From JABDGM01 sp046349975 (GTDB taxonomy: Bacteria; Planctomycetota; Planctomycetia; Pirellulales; Lacipirellulaceae), in contig JAXMBH010000015.1 in NCBI GenBank assembly GCA_046349975.1, forward strand, positions 55,250 to 119,249: a stretch of DNA of 64,000 bases. The letters run 5' to 3'. The notes below the pieces were generated by a model. The model was given only the letters and a program-made list of their open reading frames with translations, was not told the origin of the DNA and did no database searches. The position numbers and the translations under genes were made by a program. Numbering within the stretch: the first letter of the stretch is position 1; each line of letters starts with the position of its first letter. Below are positions 35,729 to 44,927 of this stretch, in pieces.

Positions 35729-35788
35729 AGCCGCCGGGCGGCTAGCCCGCGGTTGAAAGCGTGAACCGCGGGCTAGCGCCCGGCGGCT
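35729..35788 (+). repeat. 60-bp long palindrome
   Basis: AGCCGCCGGGC (35729-35739) pairs perfectly with 35778-35788, and GCTAGCCCGCGGTT (35741-35754) pairs with AACCGCGGGCTAGC (35764-35777), separated by GAAAGCGTG. The only gap is one unpaired G. No T tract. It lies between the CocE-type gene and the BON gene and looks like a dispersed palindromic element. Confidence 0.85.
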
Positions 35789-35832
35789 GATCCGAAAGCA
35801 CTCGCGCCGCGTCCTGCGTTCGCAAGCAGAAC

Positions 35833-36321
35833 CTATTTCCCTGCCGGCGTCGTGCCAATGGGCGTGCTGCTCGAGGGCGCACTACCAACCGGCGGCACGG
35901 TTTCGATCTTCGTCGACGCAACCGTGAGATGATCCACAACTTGATGCACGCCAACCGTATCCTGCGCCAGCCGCACCGCCGTACCGTGGCTCGCCTCGTC
36001 GGGCACACTGCCCGAAAGCGTAACGACATTCTCATTCTGCACGCTGATGTCGATCGTCGCGTTCGCCAGCGACTTATCCCACTTTAACCGGCCATACACG
36101 CGGCCCTGCACGCCGAGCTCGTCGACCGACTGGCGAATCTCCGCCCACCCGCGGCGAATGCGCTTGCCGAGGGTGTTGAGACCCCGATCGACCGATTCGC
36201 CGATCCGCTCACCCACGCCCTGCTCTGTCGGCGGAGCGGGCGGCTCCGGCTGCGGCGGCTGGGCGACGAGCGTGCCGATCAACAGTGCTCCTACAATGGC
36301 AGTTAGCAGTGGCGTGCGCAT
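35833..36321 (-). CDS. BON-domain periplasmic protein
   Basis: About 163 residues. ATG 36321 gives a signal peptide (MRTPLLTAIVGALLIGTLVA) followed by a Pro-rich spacer. The BON domain is visible as YGRLKWDKSLANATIDISVQ, then NVVTLSGSVPDEASHGTAVR and LAQDTVGVHQVVDHLTV. BON domains bind phospholipid or peptidoglycan-associated partners in the periplasm. C-terminus low-complexity Thr/Ser/Pro. Confidence 0.85.
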   Translation of the reverse strand: MRTPLLTAIVGALLIGTLVAQPPQPEPPAPPTEQGVGERIGESVDRGLNTLGKRIRRGWAEIRQSVDELGVQGRVYGRLKWDKSLANATIDISVQNENVVTLSGSVPDEASHGTAVRLAQDTVGVHQVVDHLTVASTKIETVPPVGSAPSSSTPIGTTPAGK

Positions 36322-36403
36322 GGTTCTTTTCTCACTTACATATATGTGATGGGTAGAGAATGCGAATCCCACCTAACCGTGCAAATTGCGCACCGTGCAC
36401 ACC

Positions 36404-36448
36404 AATAAAAAAGCCTCGGCCAGCGGAACCCTCCGCCAGCCGAGGCTT
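36404..36448 (-). terminator. Intrinsic terminator after the BBP7-like gene
   Basis: On the minus strand AAGCCTCGGC (36448-36439) pairs with its complement at 36420-36411, with inner GCGGA/TCCGC pairing, followed by TTTTTTATT. It is 55 bp past the stop codon of the minus-strand gene ending at 36503. Confidence 0.85.
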
Positions 36449-36467
36449 GTATTCTGTCGGTCCGTTT

Positions 36468-36500
36468 GGCTGACAGCTAATAGCTCACAGCTAACAGCTT
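36468..36500 (-). repeat. AGCTGACAGCT-type tandem repeat
   Basis: GGCTGACAGCTAATAGCTCA and CAGCTAACAGCT run between the terminator and the BBP7 stop codon. A related run is at 44757-44798 (AGCTGAAAGCTG, TAGCTGACAGCTGACAGCT). Short-unit dispersed repeat. Confidence 0.55.
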
Positions 36501-36502
36501 CA

Positions 36503-38404
36503 TTAATACCGGCACTCCGCACCCACTTGCACGCCGTGGATGATCATCGAGCTGTCGGCATTGATCTCGTGCACAGCGTTCTGGTCGGAGAAGTTGCTCG
36601 GCAGCTGGCCGTCGGTCGTCGCGATGCCCGTCGCGGCAATCGCCCGGTAGGCGGCCACCGCACGCCAATGGCAGGTGAAGTCATACGAGCCACCGACGCG
36701 GAGTTCGCCGAGGAACGCGATGCGGTCCTTGCTCTCTTTGAAGTTCATGTCATCGCCGGTGCTCGTATAGCGGATCGTGCCGTCGCCGCCCGTCCACACG
36801 CGTTGCCGAACGTTGACATGGTTATCAAAGATGCCGAACGTGCTGTTGAGGAAGAAGTTCCACTTGCAGCCCACGCAGTAGTTGGTCGTCCAGCCAAGCT
36901 GCGGACCAATCAAATTGTTGTCCACGTTGATGTCGTAGCCAATCTTCTCGTCATCGAACGTCGACCAGTCGGGCATCGTGTGATCCCACGAAGTGCCGTC
37001 ATAGTAGGCGAATTCGGTGTCGTAACCGAAGTCGTCGTCGATGCGGAAGTAGCGGACACCGCACGAGCCGTACATCGAAAGATCGGAGCCGCCGCAGCCC
37101 GAGTCGCAGCCACCGCAAGCGCCAGCGCCACAACCACAGGCGTCGTACCCGCAACCACTGTTGCAGCTGCTCGTGCACACGTCGCACGGGAACCGCATCA
37201 GGTTGAGTTCCAGGTTCTGGGCCTTGAAGTTCGTATACAAGCGTTGCGACAACACGCGGATGTCACCGGCCATCGGGGCGCCCGGCATGTCGATTGGCAT
37301 CGAGTAGCCGTAGTAATCATTCAACGGCCGGTAGTTGTACATACCGCCCGCATCGCGGTCATATTCAAGACCTACGAAGTTCTTCATGCCGTACATCCGC
37401 ATGCCGGGCATCTCGTCGACAGTCTTCACGAACGGACTGTCGTCAATGCCCCACCACGCGACTTCCCAGGCATACATCGTGCCGCACGACGGCGCACAGC
37501 TATTGCAACCGCAGCCGTTGTAGCCATAGCCACAGCCGTTGTAGCCACAGCCCGAGCCGCATGACTCGCCGACGGTGAACGTGCTGCCGAGCCGCACTTC
37601 AACGCCCGAACGGAAATCGTATTCAGCCATGTTGCTGCACAACACGGCGCCGGCCTTACTGGGATAATACGGGTCTGGCGCAGTGCTCCAATCGACTTCG
37701 GTGGTCAACAGCTGCCCACGGGGCCTATCGCGGGTCATGAACAGCCAGTACACGCCGCCGAACCATTGGTTTTCGTTATTGCATTCGCCGAAATAGCCGC
37801 TGACTTCGGGGTACGAAGTGCCGCAGCCGCCGGTCGAGTAGCAGTTGCCTTGGTACGAACCGTTGCCGCAATTGCAGCCGGCAGCCGGGTAACCGCTTGT
37901 CATCGGAGCGGCCGATGCAGCCGGCGGAGCGCCTTGCTCAACCGGCGCGGGCACCGATTCCATCACCGGCGCGCTGGTCGATGGAGCTTGCGGAGCGGGC
38001 AGCGCTTCGGTCGGCTGCGCATTGGCCACGTACGGGTAAGCCGCCGGGTAGCGTGCCGCTGTTTGCGGATACGCCACTTGCGGCTGGGCATACTGCGGAG
38101 CCGGCGCTTGATACTGCGCAGCCGGCTGGTACGGAGCCACCGGCGTCACCGGCGCTTGATAGGCAGCCGTCGGCGCCTGATAGGCCTGGGCCGGCGGTTG
38201 GAAGCGCCCGGCCGTCGCTTGGGGGTACGCCGCCGGCGTGCGATAGGCAACGTACGGCGTCGCCGGCGCCGTGGCGGCTGGCGCAACCGGATCGGGTGGC
38301 AGCGGCTTGAACGGCGCGTACTGCGCCGACGCCGGATGCACGCCGACGCTGGCGACAAGCGCCGCGGTAGCGGTGACACGAATCCATGCCAGATGAATCT
38401 TCAT
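36503..38404 (-). CDS. BBP7-family outer-membrane beta-barrel protein, Cys-rich
   Basis: 633 residues from ATG 38404, preceded by a good AGGAG site, with a signal peptide (WIRVTATAALVASVGVHPAS). A long Pro/Ala/Tyr/Gln repeat region (AYQAP, PYQPAAQYQAPAPQY) covers about residues 25-160. Two clusters of GC-x-GC motifs (GCGYNGCGYGYNGCGCNSC; SGCGYDACGCGAGACGGCDS) give an unusually high Cys content that could form disulfides or a lattice. The last part alternates aromatic and polar residues and ends in Tyr (VGAECRY), as in outer-membrane barrels. The family name is from memory of planctomycete proteins with WFMRDRPxG-like motifs. Terminator and repeat lie downstream. Confidence 0.75.
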   Translation of the reverse strand: MKIHLAWIRVTATAALVASVGVHPASAQYAPFKPLPPDPVAPAATAPATPYVAYRTPAAYPQATAGRFQPPAQAYQAPTAAYQAPVTPVAPYQPAAQYQAPAPQYAQPQVAYPQTAARYPAAYPYVANAQPTEALPAPQAPSTSAPVMESVPAPVEQGAPPAASAAPMTSGYPAAGCNCGNGSYQGNCYSTGGCGTSYPEVSGYFGECNNENQWFGGVYWLFMTRDRPRGQLLTTEVDWSTAPDPYYPSKAGAVLCSNMAEYDFRSGVEVRLGSTFTVGESCGSGCGYNGCGYGYNGCGCNSCAPSCGTMYAWEVAWWGIDDSPFVKTVDEMPGMRMYGMKNFVGLEYDRDAGGMYNYRPLNDYYGYSMPIDMPGAPMAGDIRVLSQRLYTNFKAQNLELNLMRFPCDVCTSSCNSGCGYDACGCGAGACGGCDSGCGGSDLSMYGSCGVRYFRIDDDFGYDTEFAYYDGTSWDHTMPDWSTFDDEKIGYDINVDNNLIGPQLGWTTNYCVGCKWNFFLNSTFGIFDNHVNVRQRVWTGGDGTIRYTSTGDDMNFKESKDRIAFLGELRVGGSYDFTCHWRAVAAYRAIAATGIATTDGQLPSNFSDQNAVHEINADSSMIIHGVQVGAECRY

Positions 38405-38787
38405 CTGTGAGTTCTCCTGCCGTGAAGGCAATTCGTCGGTCAGGCTGCCCCGGGGTCTCTGGCGGGCCTGATTTACGAGAGGGATATTGGTGGGGCCGGC
38501 CGGCAAATGACCCGGTCGGCATCCGTGTGGTAGGCGGGGGCGTTGTCCCGCTCATCGCGCAGCGGCGCGGCGGAATCCGTCCCCGTCATTCCAAATCGGT
38601 TTGCCGGGGGATGTGGTCCGTAGAATCCGCACAACGCTAAGCGATAATTCACGCTAGCCAGCGTTGCGACCCGCACCGCGGGTAGCGGCTTCGCGACCGA
38701 TCGAGCTTTCGCAGCCGGAAGAGTTTGCGCCACGCACCCGACGCCAAGCGTGCTAGCTGCAACAAACAGCGGGGTTGCAGATGAGCG
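38405..38787 (-). other. Upstream region of the BBP7-like gene
   Basis: 383 bp with no supported gene. A short inverted pair GCTAGC/GCTACC-like and GC-rich palindromic patches (CGCACCGCGGGTAGCG) are near 38660-38690. Probably holds the promoter of the minus-strand gene; no clear -35/-10 pair was identified. Confidence 0.35.
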
Positions 38788-39822
38788 TTACGCGACTGAG
38801 GGTACGCCGCCAAATGAGGGCGTTACGTCCGCCGTCGTGAGCACCTTCTCCTCACCCGCCCGATTGCGCGTGAAGTGGTGCAAGCACTCGCCATCGGCCG
38901 TGATGAACTGCACATTCAGTTCATCCGGCGTCACATGAATGTGGTTGAATCCGCGATGCTTGTTCTCCGTAAAACCGCGATCGGTCGGCTTCAAGTTGTA
39001 AAGCTTCGCGCCGCCCGCGCCGTTGACGATGAAACTTGTCGGGTACCCTTCCACCCGCAAGTGCTGCATCGTGTGATCGTGCCCGGCGAGGCACAGCGAC
39101 ACGTTGTGCTCCTTGAGGAGCGGTCCCCATTCGCGGATAAGCCCTTTATTGTCGCCGCGATTCTCGCAGTCGCTGAAAAACGGGAAGTGATTCACGAGCC
39201 ATAGCCATGGCGCCGCCGTCGGCTTCTTGAGTTCCGCCTTGAGCCAGCGGCGCTGCTCGATCTTTTCTTGCGGCTTGAGATAGCCTTCGCTGAAGTTGCC
39301 ATCGAGCACCAGGATCTTCACCAGCGGATTCTCGGGACTCGGCAACTCCACGCTGTACCACTTCGATGGCAGCTTCCACCGCGACTCCGGATGGTCCTTT
39401 GCATAGTCCATCTGCATCCCCAGCTTCTCGGGCTGCAGATCGTACTTGCCCACGCCGTAATCATGATTGCCGAGACACGCATAGAACGGGCAATTGAGGT
39501 ACTCCGGCGAGTACAACTTCTCGAAGTGGTTCTCGAACCGATCGGGCGTGAGTTTGCCGTAGAAGTTGTCGCCGAGCGCGAGCACCGCCGCCGGCGAATG
39601 GCCGAGCGACTTCGCGAACTTCGCCATGGCGTTGGCTACGGCAGTCTGGTTCTCGTCGCCCTTCGTGCCGAAGTCGCCCATCGCCAGGATGTCGATCCCA
39701 CCGCCGCCAAACGCTGTCTCCGGCGGCGCGGCGAACACCATGCCTCGCCGGCCCACCAGCGCGGCAGCGCTAAAGACAACCGTACGACGAAGAGCTTCAC
39801 GGCGGGATATGAGAGATGGCAT
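38788..39822 (-). CDS. Tat-exported metallophosphoesterase (acid phosphatase-like)
   Basis: About 344 residues. ATG 39822 yields a Tat-like signal, SRREALRRTVVFSAAALVG; the twin Arg is preceded by Ser. Metallophosphoesterase motifs in order: DILAMGDFGTKGDENQ, ALGDNFYG, ACLGNHDYGVG, LVNHFPFFSDC and LAGHDHTMQHL. These are the ligands of a dinuclear metal centre as in purple acid phosphatases. Likely acts outside the cytoplasm in phosphate release. Confidence 0.88.
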   Translation of the reverse strand: MPSLISRREALRRTVVFSAAALVGRRGMVFAAPPETAFGGGGIDILAMGDFGTKGDENQTAVANAMAKFAKSLGHSPAAVLALGDNFYGKLTPDRFENHFEKLYSPEYLNCPFYACLGNHDYGVGKYDLQPEKLGMQMDYAKDHPESRWKLPSKWYSVELPSPENPLVKILVLDGNFSEGYLKPQEKIEQRRWLKAELKKPTAAPWLWLVNHFPFFSDCENRGDNKGLIREWGPLLKEHNVSLCLAGHDHTMQHLRVEGYPTSFIVNGAGGAKLYNLKPTDRGFTENKHRGFNHIHVTPDELNVQFITADGECLHHFTRNRAGEEKVLTTADVTPSFGGVPSVA

Positions 39823-39946
39823 GGGCAGCGGCCGAGATTGGGATTCAAGAACGGTTGCGCGCACAAACTGTGCTCGCCACCAAGGTATAAGCACCAGTTT
39901 AAGCTACGAGCATGAAGGAATGAAGTGGGAACCGCCTTCCACCCAT

Positions 39947-41305
39947 TCAGTTCGCAACCCGCTTCGGCTGCCAAGGCTGAGGACCGGCTTTGATTTCGCG
40001 CTCGTCTTTAGGTTTTTCGCCTAGCGAGCGGGAATACGGGTAAAAGTCAATCGTGCCGCTCAAAACATCGCCGTCCATCACGGCCTCACCAACGAGCCAA
40101 CCGCTCTCGCGCGTGATTTCGAGGCTGCCGTTCGGTTGCCGCCCGATCAGGTGCGTGAAATAGAACCCGCCGCCGAAATCATAGAAATCGCTAACAGTCG
40201 CCTTCTTCTCGCCGTCAACGTACGTTGCCGACAGTTGGCCATCGTGACGTTCGATGCGCAGTTGCACGGTGCGCGAGCCGGTTGGGCAAGCCCACTCCCA
40301 CACGCCAGCAAAGTCCTGCGGCTCGCGCGTCGCGGTCCATTCCCGCTCCCGCCGCTCGCCGCCCGCGAAGGTCGCCACTTTCGCCTCCAGCGTGTCGCCC
40401 CTAACGTGGCCATCCAGCATCACCAGCGAATCGAAGTATGGCTTCCCCGCCGGCCGGCCGAGCGAACCATCTAAGCGGATGTGGTCGCCCCACAGATCGG
40501 CACGGACGCCATTGTCGCTGTCGCCGTCGTTCACAATTCGCGCCGTGCCGCTCACTTCGCCAATTCGTTGATGCAACACGAGCCTCAACTCGCGCTCGCC
40601 AGCGATCGTCGCGAGCCTTCCCCGCCACACGCCGGCAACGGGCTCCGGCACGATCCACACCCGCACACTGCTGAACGTGGCGGGCTCGAATAGGTCTGCG
40701 AAATCTGGCACGCGCGGGTTGTTCGTGAACGGATTCGACACCACACCGTACATTCCCAGATACGGCGTCCGCACCCGCAGCAGCTTATCCGGCGGCCATT
40801 CGCCCATGCCGAATTGATGCGCCACGATGCGTGCGCCCGGCTTCAGCGAACGGCACAGCTTCGCCCGCAGGTCAATGTTCGGCTGATGCCCCAAATAAAG
40901 AATCACGACGCTCGCCTGGCTCACATCCTGCGCAAACAAATCGCCTGCTAAGACTTCGACGCGATCCCTCAGGCCCGCCGCCTCGATCGCCGCGCGGCTT
41001 TGTTTGACGAGCGCCGGGTCATGCTCCACGCCGATGGCCTTGCGAGCACCAAAATCGCGAACCGCCGCGATGAGAATCCGCCCGTCGCCCGACCCCAGAT
41101 CGTAGACAACGTCGTCCTTCCCAACGCCCGCCAGCCAGAGCATGTCCGTGACGACATCGTGCCGCGTGGGAACGAACTGAATCGAAACGTCAGCAGCGTA
41201 CGCGACGGTCACCGCCACGTACGCTGCTGCGAGGGCAAGAGAAACTACCGGAACTGCATGGCGCGTTTTCCCTCGCGCCAAGGAAACTGCAAACAACCAG
41301 CGCAT
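39947..41305 (-). CDS. Exported SAM-dependent methyltransferase-like protein
   Basis: 452 residues. An N-terminal hydrophobic segment (VVSLALAAAYVAVTVAYAAD) looks like a signal peptide or anchor. It is followed by a Rossmann methyltransferase domain with motif I VVYDLGSGDGRILIAAV, acidic loop IGVEHDP and post-I VILYLGHQ. The C-terminal half (about residues 215-450) is beta-rich with repeated FAGVWEW/VAGVWRGRL-type strands. A methyltransferase outside the cytoplasm would lack SAM, so either the segment is a membrane anchor with the domain inside, or the function has changed. Confidence 0.75.
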   Translation of the reverse strand: MRWLFAVSLARGKTRHAVPVVSLALAAAYVAVTVAYAADVSIQFVPTRHDVVTDMLWLAGVGKDDVVYDLGSGDGRILIAAVRDFGARKAIGVEHDPALVKQSRAAIEAAGLRDRVEVLAGDLFAQDVSQASVVILYLGHQPNIDLRAKLCRSLKPGARIVAHQFGMGEWPPDKLLRVRTPYLGMYGVVSNPFTNNPRVPDFADLFEPATFSSVRVWIVPEPVAGVWRGRLATIAGERELRLVLHQRIGEVSGTARIVNDGDSDNGVRADLWGDHIRLDGSLGRPAGKPYFDSLVMLDGHVRGDTLEAKVATFAGGERREREWTATREPQDFAGVWEWACPTGSRTVQLRIERHDGQLSATYVDGEKKATVSDFYDFGGGFYFTHLIGRQPNGSLEITRESGWLVGEAVMDGDVLSGTIDFYPYSRSLGEKPKDEREIKAGPQPWQPKRVAN

Positions 41306-41346
41306 CGGAATATCTCCGACGTTGTGAGCAAGACGGCCTCACCTAC

Positions 41347-43200
41347 CTAATTTTTTTCCACCTTTGGCTCACGCACAAGCGTCACCGTTTGTTTCAGGCA
41401 GCTGCCGTTGGTGTCGCCAGCTTGCACGACCGTCAGCTTGCCTTCGAGGAAGTTGAACTTCTCGACGACATTCGCCACCGAAGGCAGCAGACCGCAGCCA
41501 TCCTGCAGCAGCTTGAGCGTCTTCTGGTCTTTGATGCCCGCCGACATGACGAACGCCGGGGCCATCATGCCCGCCTGGCGAATCATCATCGCGGCTTGCC
41601 GCGTGCCGGCGCCGATGTCGCTGTAGCTGATCGACGCGACCGGGCCTTTCACCTCGACGCCAAACTTCTGGAACCGCTCTGTGGTGGTGATCGACGGCGA
41701 TTCGCCGGCGAGTGTCTTAAGCACCTTTTGGGCCGCCGCCGGCTTCGTGGCCACGATCATCCAGCCGTCGTGGAAGCCAATCACCGGGCGCAGGCCGAAC
41801 GCCATCAGCATGTTGGCCGAGAGCTCATCGAAGCCCTCGACTTCTTTCGACGCTTCAAGCTTCACGTTCTGGCTTTGACCATACGGCGACGCCCCCAACT
41901 TCCCAACTCCTTGTTGAATGAGCTCGCGAATTCGCTCCGGCTTCTCGCACCGCAGGGCGAGGACAGAATCCTGGCTAGCTGCCGAGCCCTCGCCCGATGA
42001 CAACTTCAAGCTCACGCACTCGCCGCTGAACGCCTGCAGAATGTCGCGATCCAGATGCACGCCCGCCAGCTGCTGCTTGGCTTCGAACTCATCGATCTTC
42101 GGCTGGACTTCGGGGAACTCGGTCGTAACGAACTGCAGCACGGCTTCATACAAGGCATGCAGATTCAGGCCGGTATGAAGCGAGAACGACTGGGTATCCG
42201 CCGGCACCCACCGTTCCCAATTCTCGAACGGCTTGCCACTGGCGAACACTTTGTAGAGCTTCTTCTGCTCCACATTCGGCGACAGCTGCAGGACCTCCGA
42301 CTTCAGCAGCTTGCGCCCATCGGTCGACTCGACCGCGACTTGATAGTCGAGCAGATCGACTTCATTCATCACGCGTTCGATCACGTCGGCCACGCGCACC
42401 GCCTTCAGGTCTTTCGGCGCTTTCTCGCGAATGAAGTCGCCGATGCCTTTCAACTGGCCAAATTGCTGTCGGGCGTCGTAGAACACGAGCGCGTCTTCCG
42501 CCTTCGGCAACTTCTCCAGCGCCCCCTTTAACCGCAGGTCATCGAACTTCGACGGTCCACCGCCCACGAGCGACCGCACGCTCTCGCGCGCAACCTTCGC
42601 CGAGGAAGAAATCACAATCACATCATCAAGCCGCGCAAATGCCGGCTGGAACGGGACGTCTTTAGCCTTCCTGGCCGCGAGCGAATACAGGGCCACGGTG
42701 CCTTCCTCTTGTCGCACACCCTCGATGGCCTTATCGGTGCGGCGTTCGATCATCTCGCCGAGCTGAATGAGGGCCGTTTCGAGCTTGGCGGCCACATCGC
42801 TTGAGGGCAACCGCACAACGAGCAAATGATGCGTCTGCGGCACGTCCATCGTTTGGCCGTATGCGGCTTCCTTCGTCTCTGCAATCGCCGACCAATCGAC
42901 CGGATCGAAGATCGTCTGCAGTTCCGCCGTGACCGAATCAACCTGATCCTTGGAATTGCTGGGCATCGCTTCGAGAAGGAGCCCGAAGATGCGCTCCGGC
43001 AGCTTCTCATTTTGCACCGTCTTCCAGACTTCCTTTTGATACTCGCGCAGATAATCGCGCGCTGCGTTTTTCTGGCCATACACGGCCATGTAGGCACTTG
43101 CCGGAATGCCGTTGCGAATGTCGACCTTCGCATCACTAGCCCACGCCGCGGGCGCCACACATAGCGCCGCCACGAGCGTACGAACCGCCATTGCGTTCAT
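41347..43200 (-). CDS. Secreted DUF3352-like planctomycete protein
   Basis: About 617 residues from the ATG at 43200, with signal peptide MNAMAVRTLVAALCVAPAAW. The open frame extends to 43812, but the extension overlaps the opposite-strand HAD gene and lacks support. The mature protein has regular alpha/beta repeats (VALYSLAARKAK; DDVIVISSSAKVARESVRSL; DGWMIVATKPAAAQKVLKTL), matching the DUF3352-type pattern found in planctomycete periplasmic proteins. No catalytic motif. Confidence 0.7.
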   Translation of the reverse strand: MNAMAVRTLVAALCVAPAAWASDAKVDIRNGIPASAYMAVYGQKNAARDYLREYQKEVWKTVQNEKLPERIFGLLLEAMPSNSKDQVDSVTAELQTIFDPVDWSAIAETKEAAYGQTMDVPQTHHLLVVRLPSSDVAAKLETALIQLGEMIERRTDKAIEGVRQEEGTVALYSLAARKAKDVPFQPAFARLDDVIVISSSAKVARESVRSLVGGGPSKFDDLRLKGALEKLPKAEDALVFYDARQQFGQLKGIGDFIREKAPKDLKAVRVADVIERVMNEVDLLDYQVAVESTDGRKLLKSEVLQLSPNVEQKKLYKVFASGKPFENWERWVPADTQSFSLHTGLNLHALYEAVLQFVTTEFPEVQPKIDEFEAKQQLAGVHLDRDILQAFSGECVSLKLSSGEGSAASQDSVLALRCEKPERIRELIQQGVGKLGASPYGQSQNVKLEASKEVEGFDELSANMLMAFGLRPVIGFHDGWMIVATKPAAAQKVLKTLAGESPSITTTERFQKFGVEVKGPVASISYSDIGAGTRQAAMMIRQAGMMAPAFVMSAGIKDQKTLKLLQDGCGLLPSVANVVEKFNFLEGKLTVVQAGDTNGSCLKQTVTLVREPKVEKN

Positions 43201-43473
43201 GGAACGAACCTCCGTTGTGGATGATGACCGCTGGTGTATTCGTCGCCGCCGGCCATTCCTTGCCAATTTCGAGTTACGACCGCCACGTGGGCGGCAAAAG
43301 GAGAAAATATGTGCCATTTTGTTGCGCCCGCCGGCCCGGGCATCCGCCGAACGGTGGGCGGCAAGCCCTCGGCTGTGCCATACAGGTGCGCATGCCCCAG
43401 CCTTGGGGGATCCGCTAAGATGATACCCGTTGCTCGCTATCAGCCTTTCCTCTGAAAGCCGCCGGAGTCCACT

Positions 43474-44487
43474 GTGGCAAAATCGCGACTCCCCTCGTTG
43501 TTGCTGCTCTGCCTGGTTGCAAACACCTGCCGCGGGGCTGCCGATCAAGATCCGCTGCCCTCCTGGAACAACACGCCGCCCAAACAGGCGATCGTCGCTT
43601 TTGTGGAGAAAGTCACCCGCCAAGGCACTTCCGATTACGTGCCACAACCCGAACGCATCGCCGCGTTCGACAACGACGGCACGCTGTGGTGCGAACAGCC
43701 GATGTACTTTCAGGAACTCTTCGCGTTCGATCGCATCCGGGCGACGGCCGATGCGCATCCCGAATGGCGCGACAAGCCGCCTTACAACTGGGTACTCGCT
43801 GGCGACATCCAACGCCTCGCCGCCGATGGCGAGAAGTCACTGCTCGAAGTGACCGCCGCAACGCACGCCGGGATGACCGTCTCCGACTTCCACACCATCG
43901 TCAACGATTGGATGCGCTCGGCCCGGCACCCGCGGTTCCATCAGCCATATAACCAGTGCATCTATCAGCCGATGGTCGAGCTGCTTGCGTACCTGCGCGC
44001 CAACGGCTTCAAGACGTTCATCGTTTCGGGCGGCGGCATCGAATTCATGCGACCGTGGGTCGGCAAGGCGTATGGCATTCCACCGCAGCAGGTCGTCGGC
44101 AGCAGCGGCGTCGTGAAGTTCGAAATGCGTGAGGGCAAGCCGACACTCGTCAAAGAGCCCAAGGTCGAGTTCATTGACGACGGCCCGGGCAAACCGGTGG
44201 GCATTAACCACTTCATCGGCCGCCGCCCCATCTTCGCCTTCGGCAACTCCGATGGCGACTTCGAAATGCTCCAGTACACAACGATCAATGGTGAGGCCGG
44301 CACTTCCCACCCGCGTCTGGGCCTGATCGTGCACCACACCGATGCCCAGCGTGAATACGCCTACGACCGCCATTCAAAAGTCGGCCGGCTTAATAAGGCG
44401 CTCGACGCCGCTGAGCCGAACGGCTGGATCGTCGTCGATATGAAGAACGATTGGCGACGAATCTTCGCGTTTGAACCGACTAAGTGA
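43474..44487 (+). CDS. Secreted HAD-family phosphatase
   Basis: 337 residues starting GTG 43474, with signal peptide SLLLLCLVANTCRGAADQ. HAD motif I is FDNDGTLWCEQP with nucleophile Asp66 and acid Asp68; motif II FIVSGGG; motif IV FAFGNSDGDFEML. The alpha-helical cap fits a phosphoserine-phosphatase-like or non-specific acid phosphatase. Exported HAD phosphatases usually serve phosphate scavenging. Confidence 0.85.
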   Translation: MAKSRLPSLLLLCLVANTCRGAADQDPLPSWNNTPPKQAIVAFVEKVTRQGTSDYVPQPERIAAFDNDGTLWCEQPMYFQELFAFDRIRATADAHPEWRDKPPYNWVLAGDIQRLAADGEKSLLEVTAATHAGMTVSDFHTIVNDWMRSARHPRFHQPYNQCIYQPMVELLAYLRANGFKTFIVSGGGIEFMRPWVGKAYGIPPQQVVGSSGVVKFEMREGKPTLVKEPKVEFIDDGPGKPVGINHFIGRRPIFAFGNSDGDFEMLQYTTINGEAGTSHPRLGLIVHHTDAQREYAYDRHSKVGRLNKALDAAEPNGWIVVDMKNDWRRIFAFEPTK

Positions 44488-44927
44488 ACGACCACCGCAC
44501 GCGCTCGCTCGCGCTACGGGCCGGGCATTGGTCCCAGCATAACGACTTACGCCGACCGTGCGTAACCGCGCCGAATTCTGACACTCGGCGGCACGTGCAT
44601 TTTCCATTGCAAAACTCGGGAAACCGGGACTGCCGCCGCGATGGACCGGCGGTGTAACTCACGCGGCTCGGGCAAGGTTGCCACATACGCCGCAGGGACG
44701 GCGAGCCCGGAGGGCTCGGCTATGTGCACAGCATGAGCGCACGCTGCGGCCATCGTTTAGCTGAAAGCTGTTGACTGATAGCTGACAGCTGACAGCTCCA
44801 ATGGTAAAATCTCGTCCGATCTCTCAAGCCGTTCGACGATTGCCTTGCATCTGCGGCCGTATCTTGATTGCTTTCGGCCGCTATTCCTACGGATCAAACT
44901 GTCACTCGCTTTTGAGGAGGCTCCCCG
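44488..44927 (+). other. Gap before the sulfatase gene
   Basis: 440 bp without a supported gene. The AGCTGACAGCT repeat run lies at 44757-44798. A poorly conserved promoter may be within 44860-44920, where the base composition is more AT-rich, and GAGGAGG at about 44913-44919 is the ribosome-binding site of the sulfatase. Confidence 0.4.

Noticed and set aside
38473..38733. Minus-strand 86-codon frame upstream of the BBP7-like gene
   Set aside because: No motif and irregular composition; more likely promoter DNA.
43201..43812. N-terminal extension of the DUF3352-like protein
   Set aside because: It would overlap the HAD phosphatase on the other strand and precede a clear signal peptide at the ATG at 43200.
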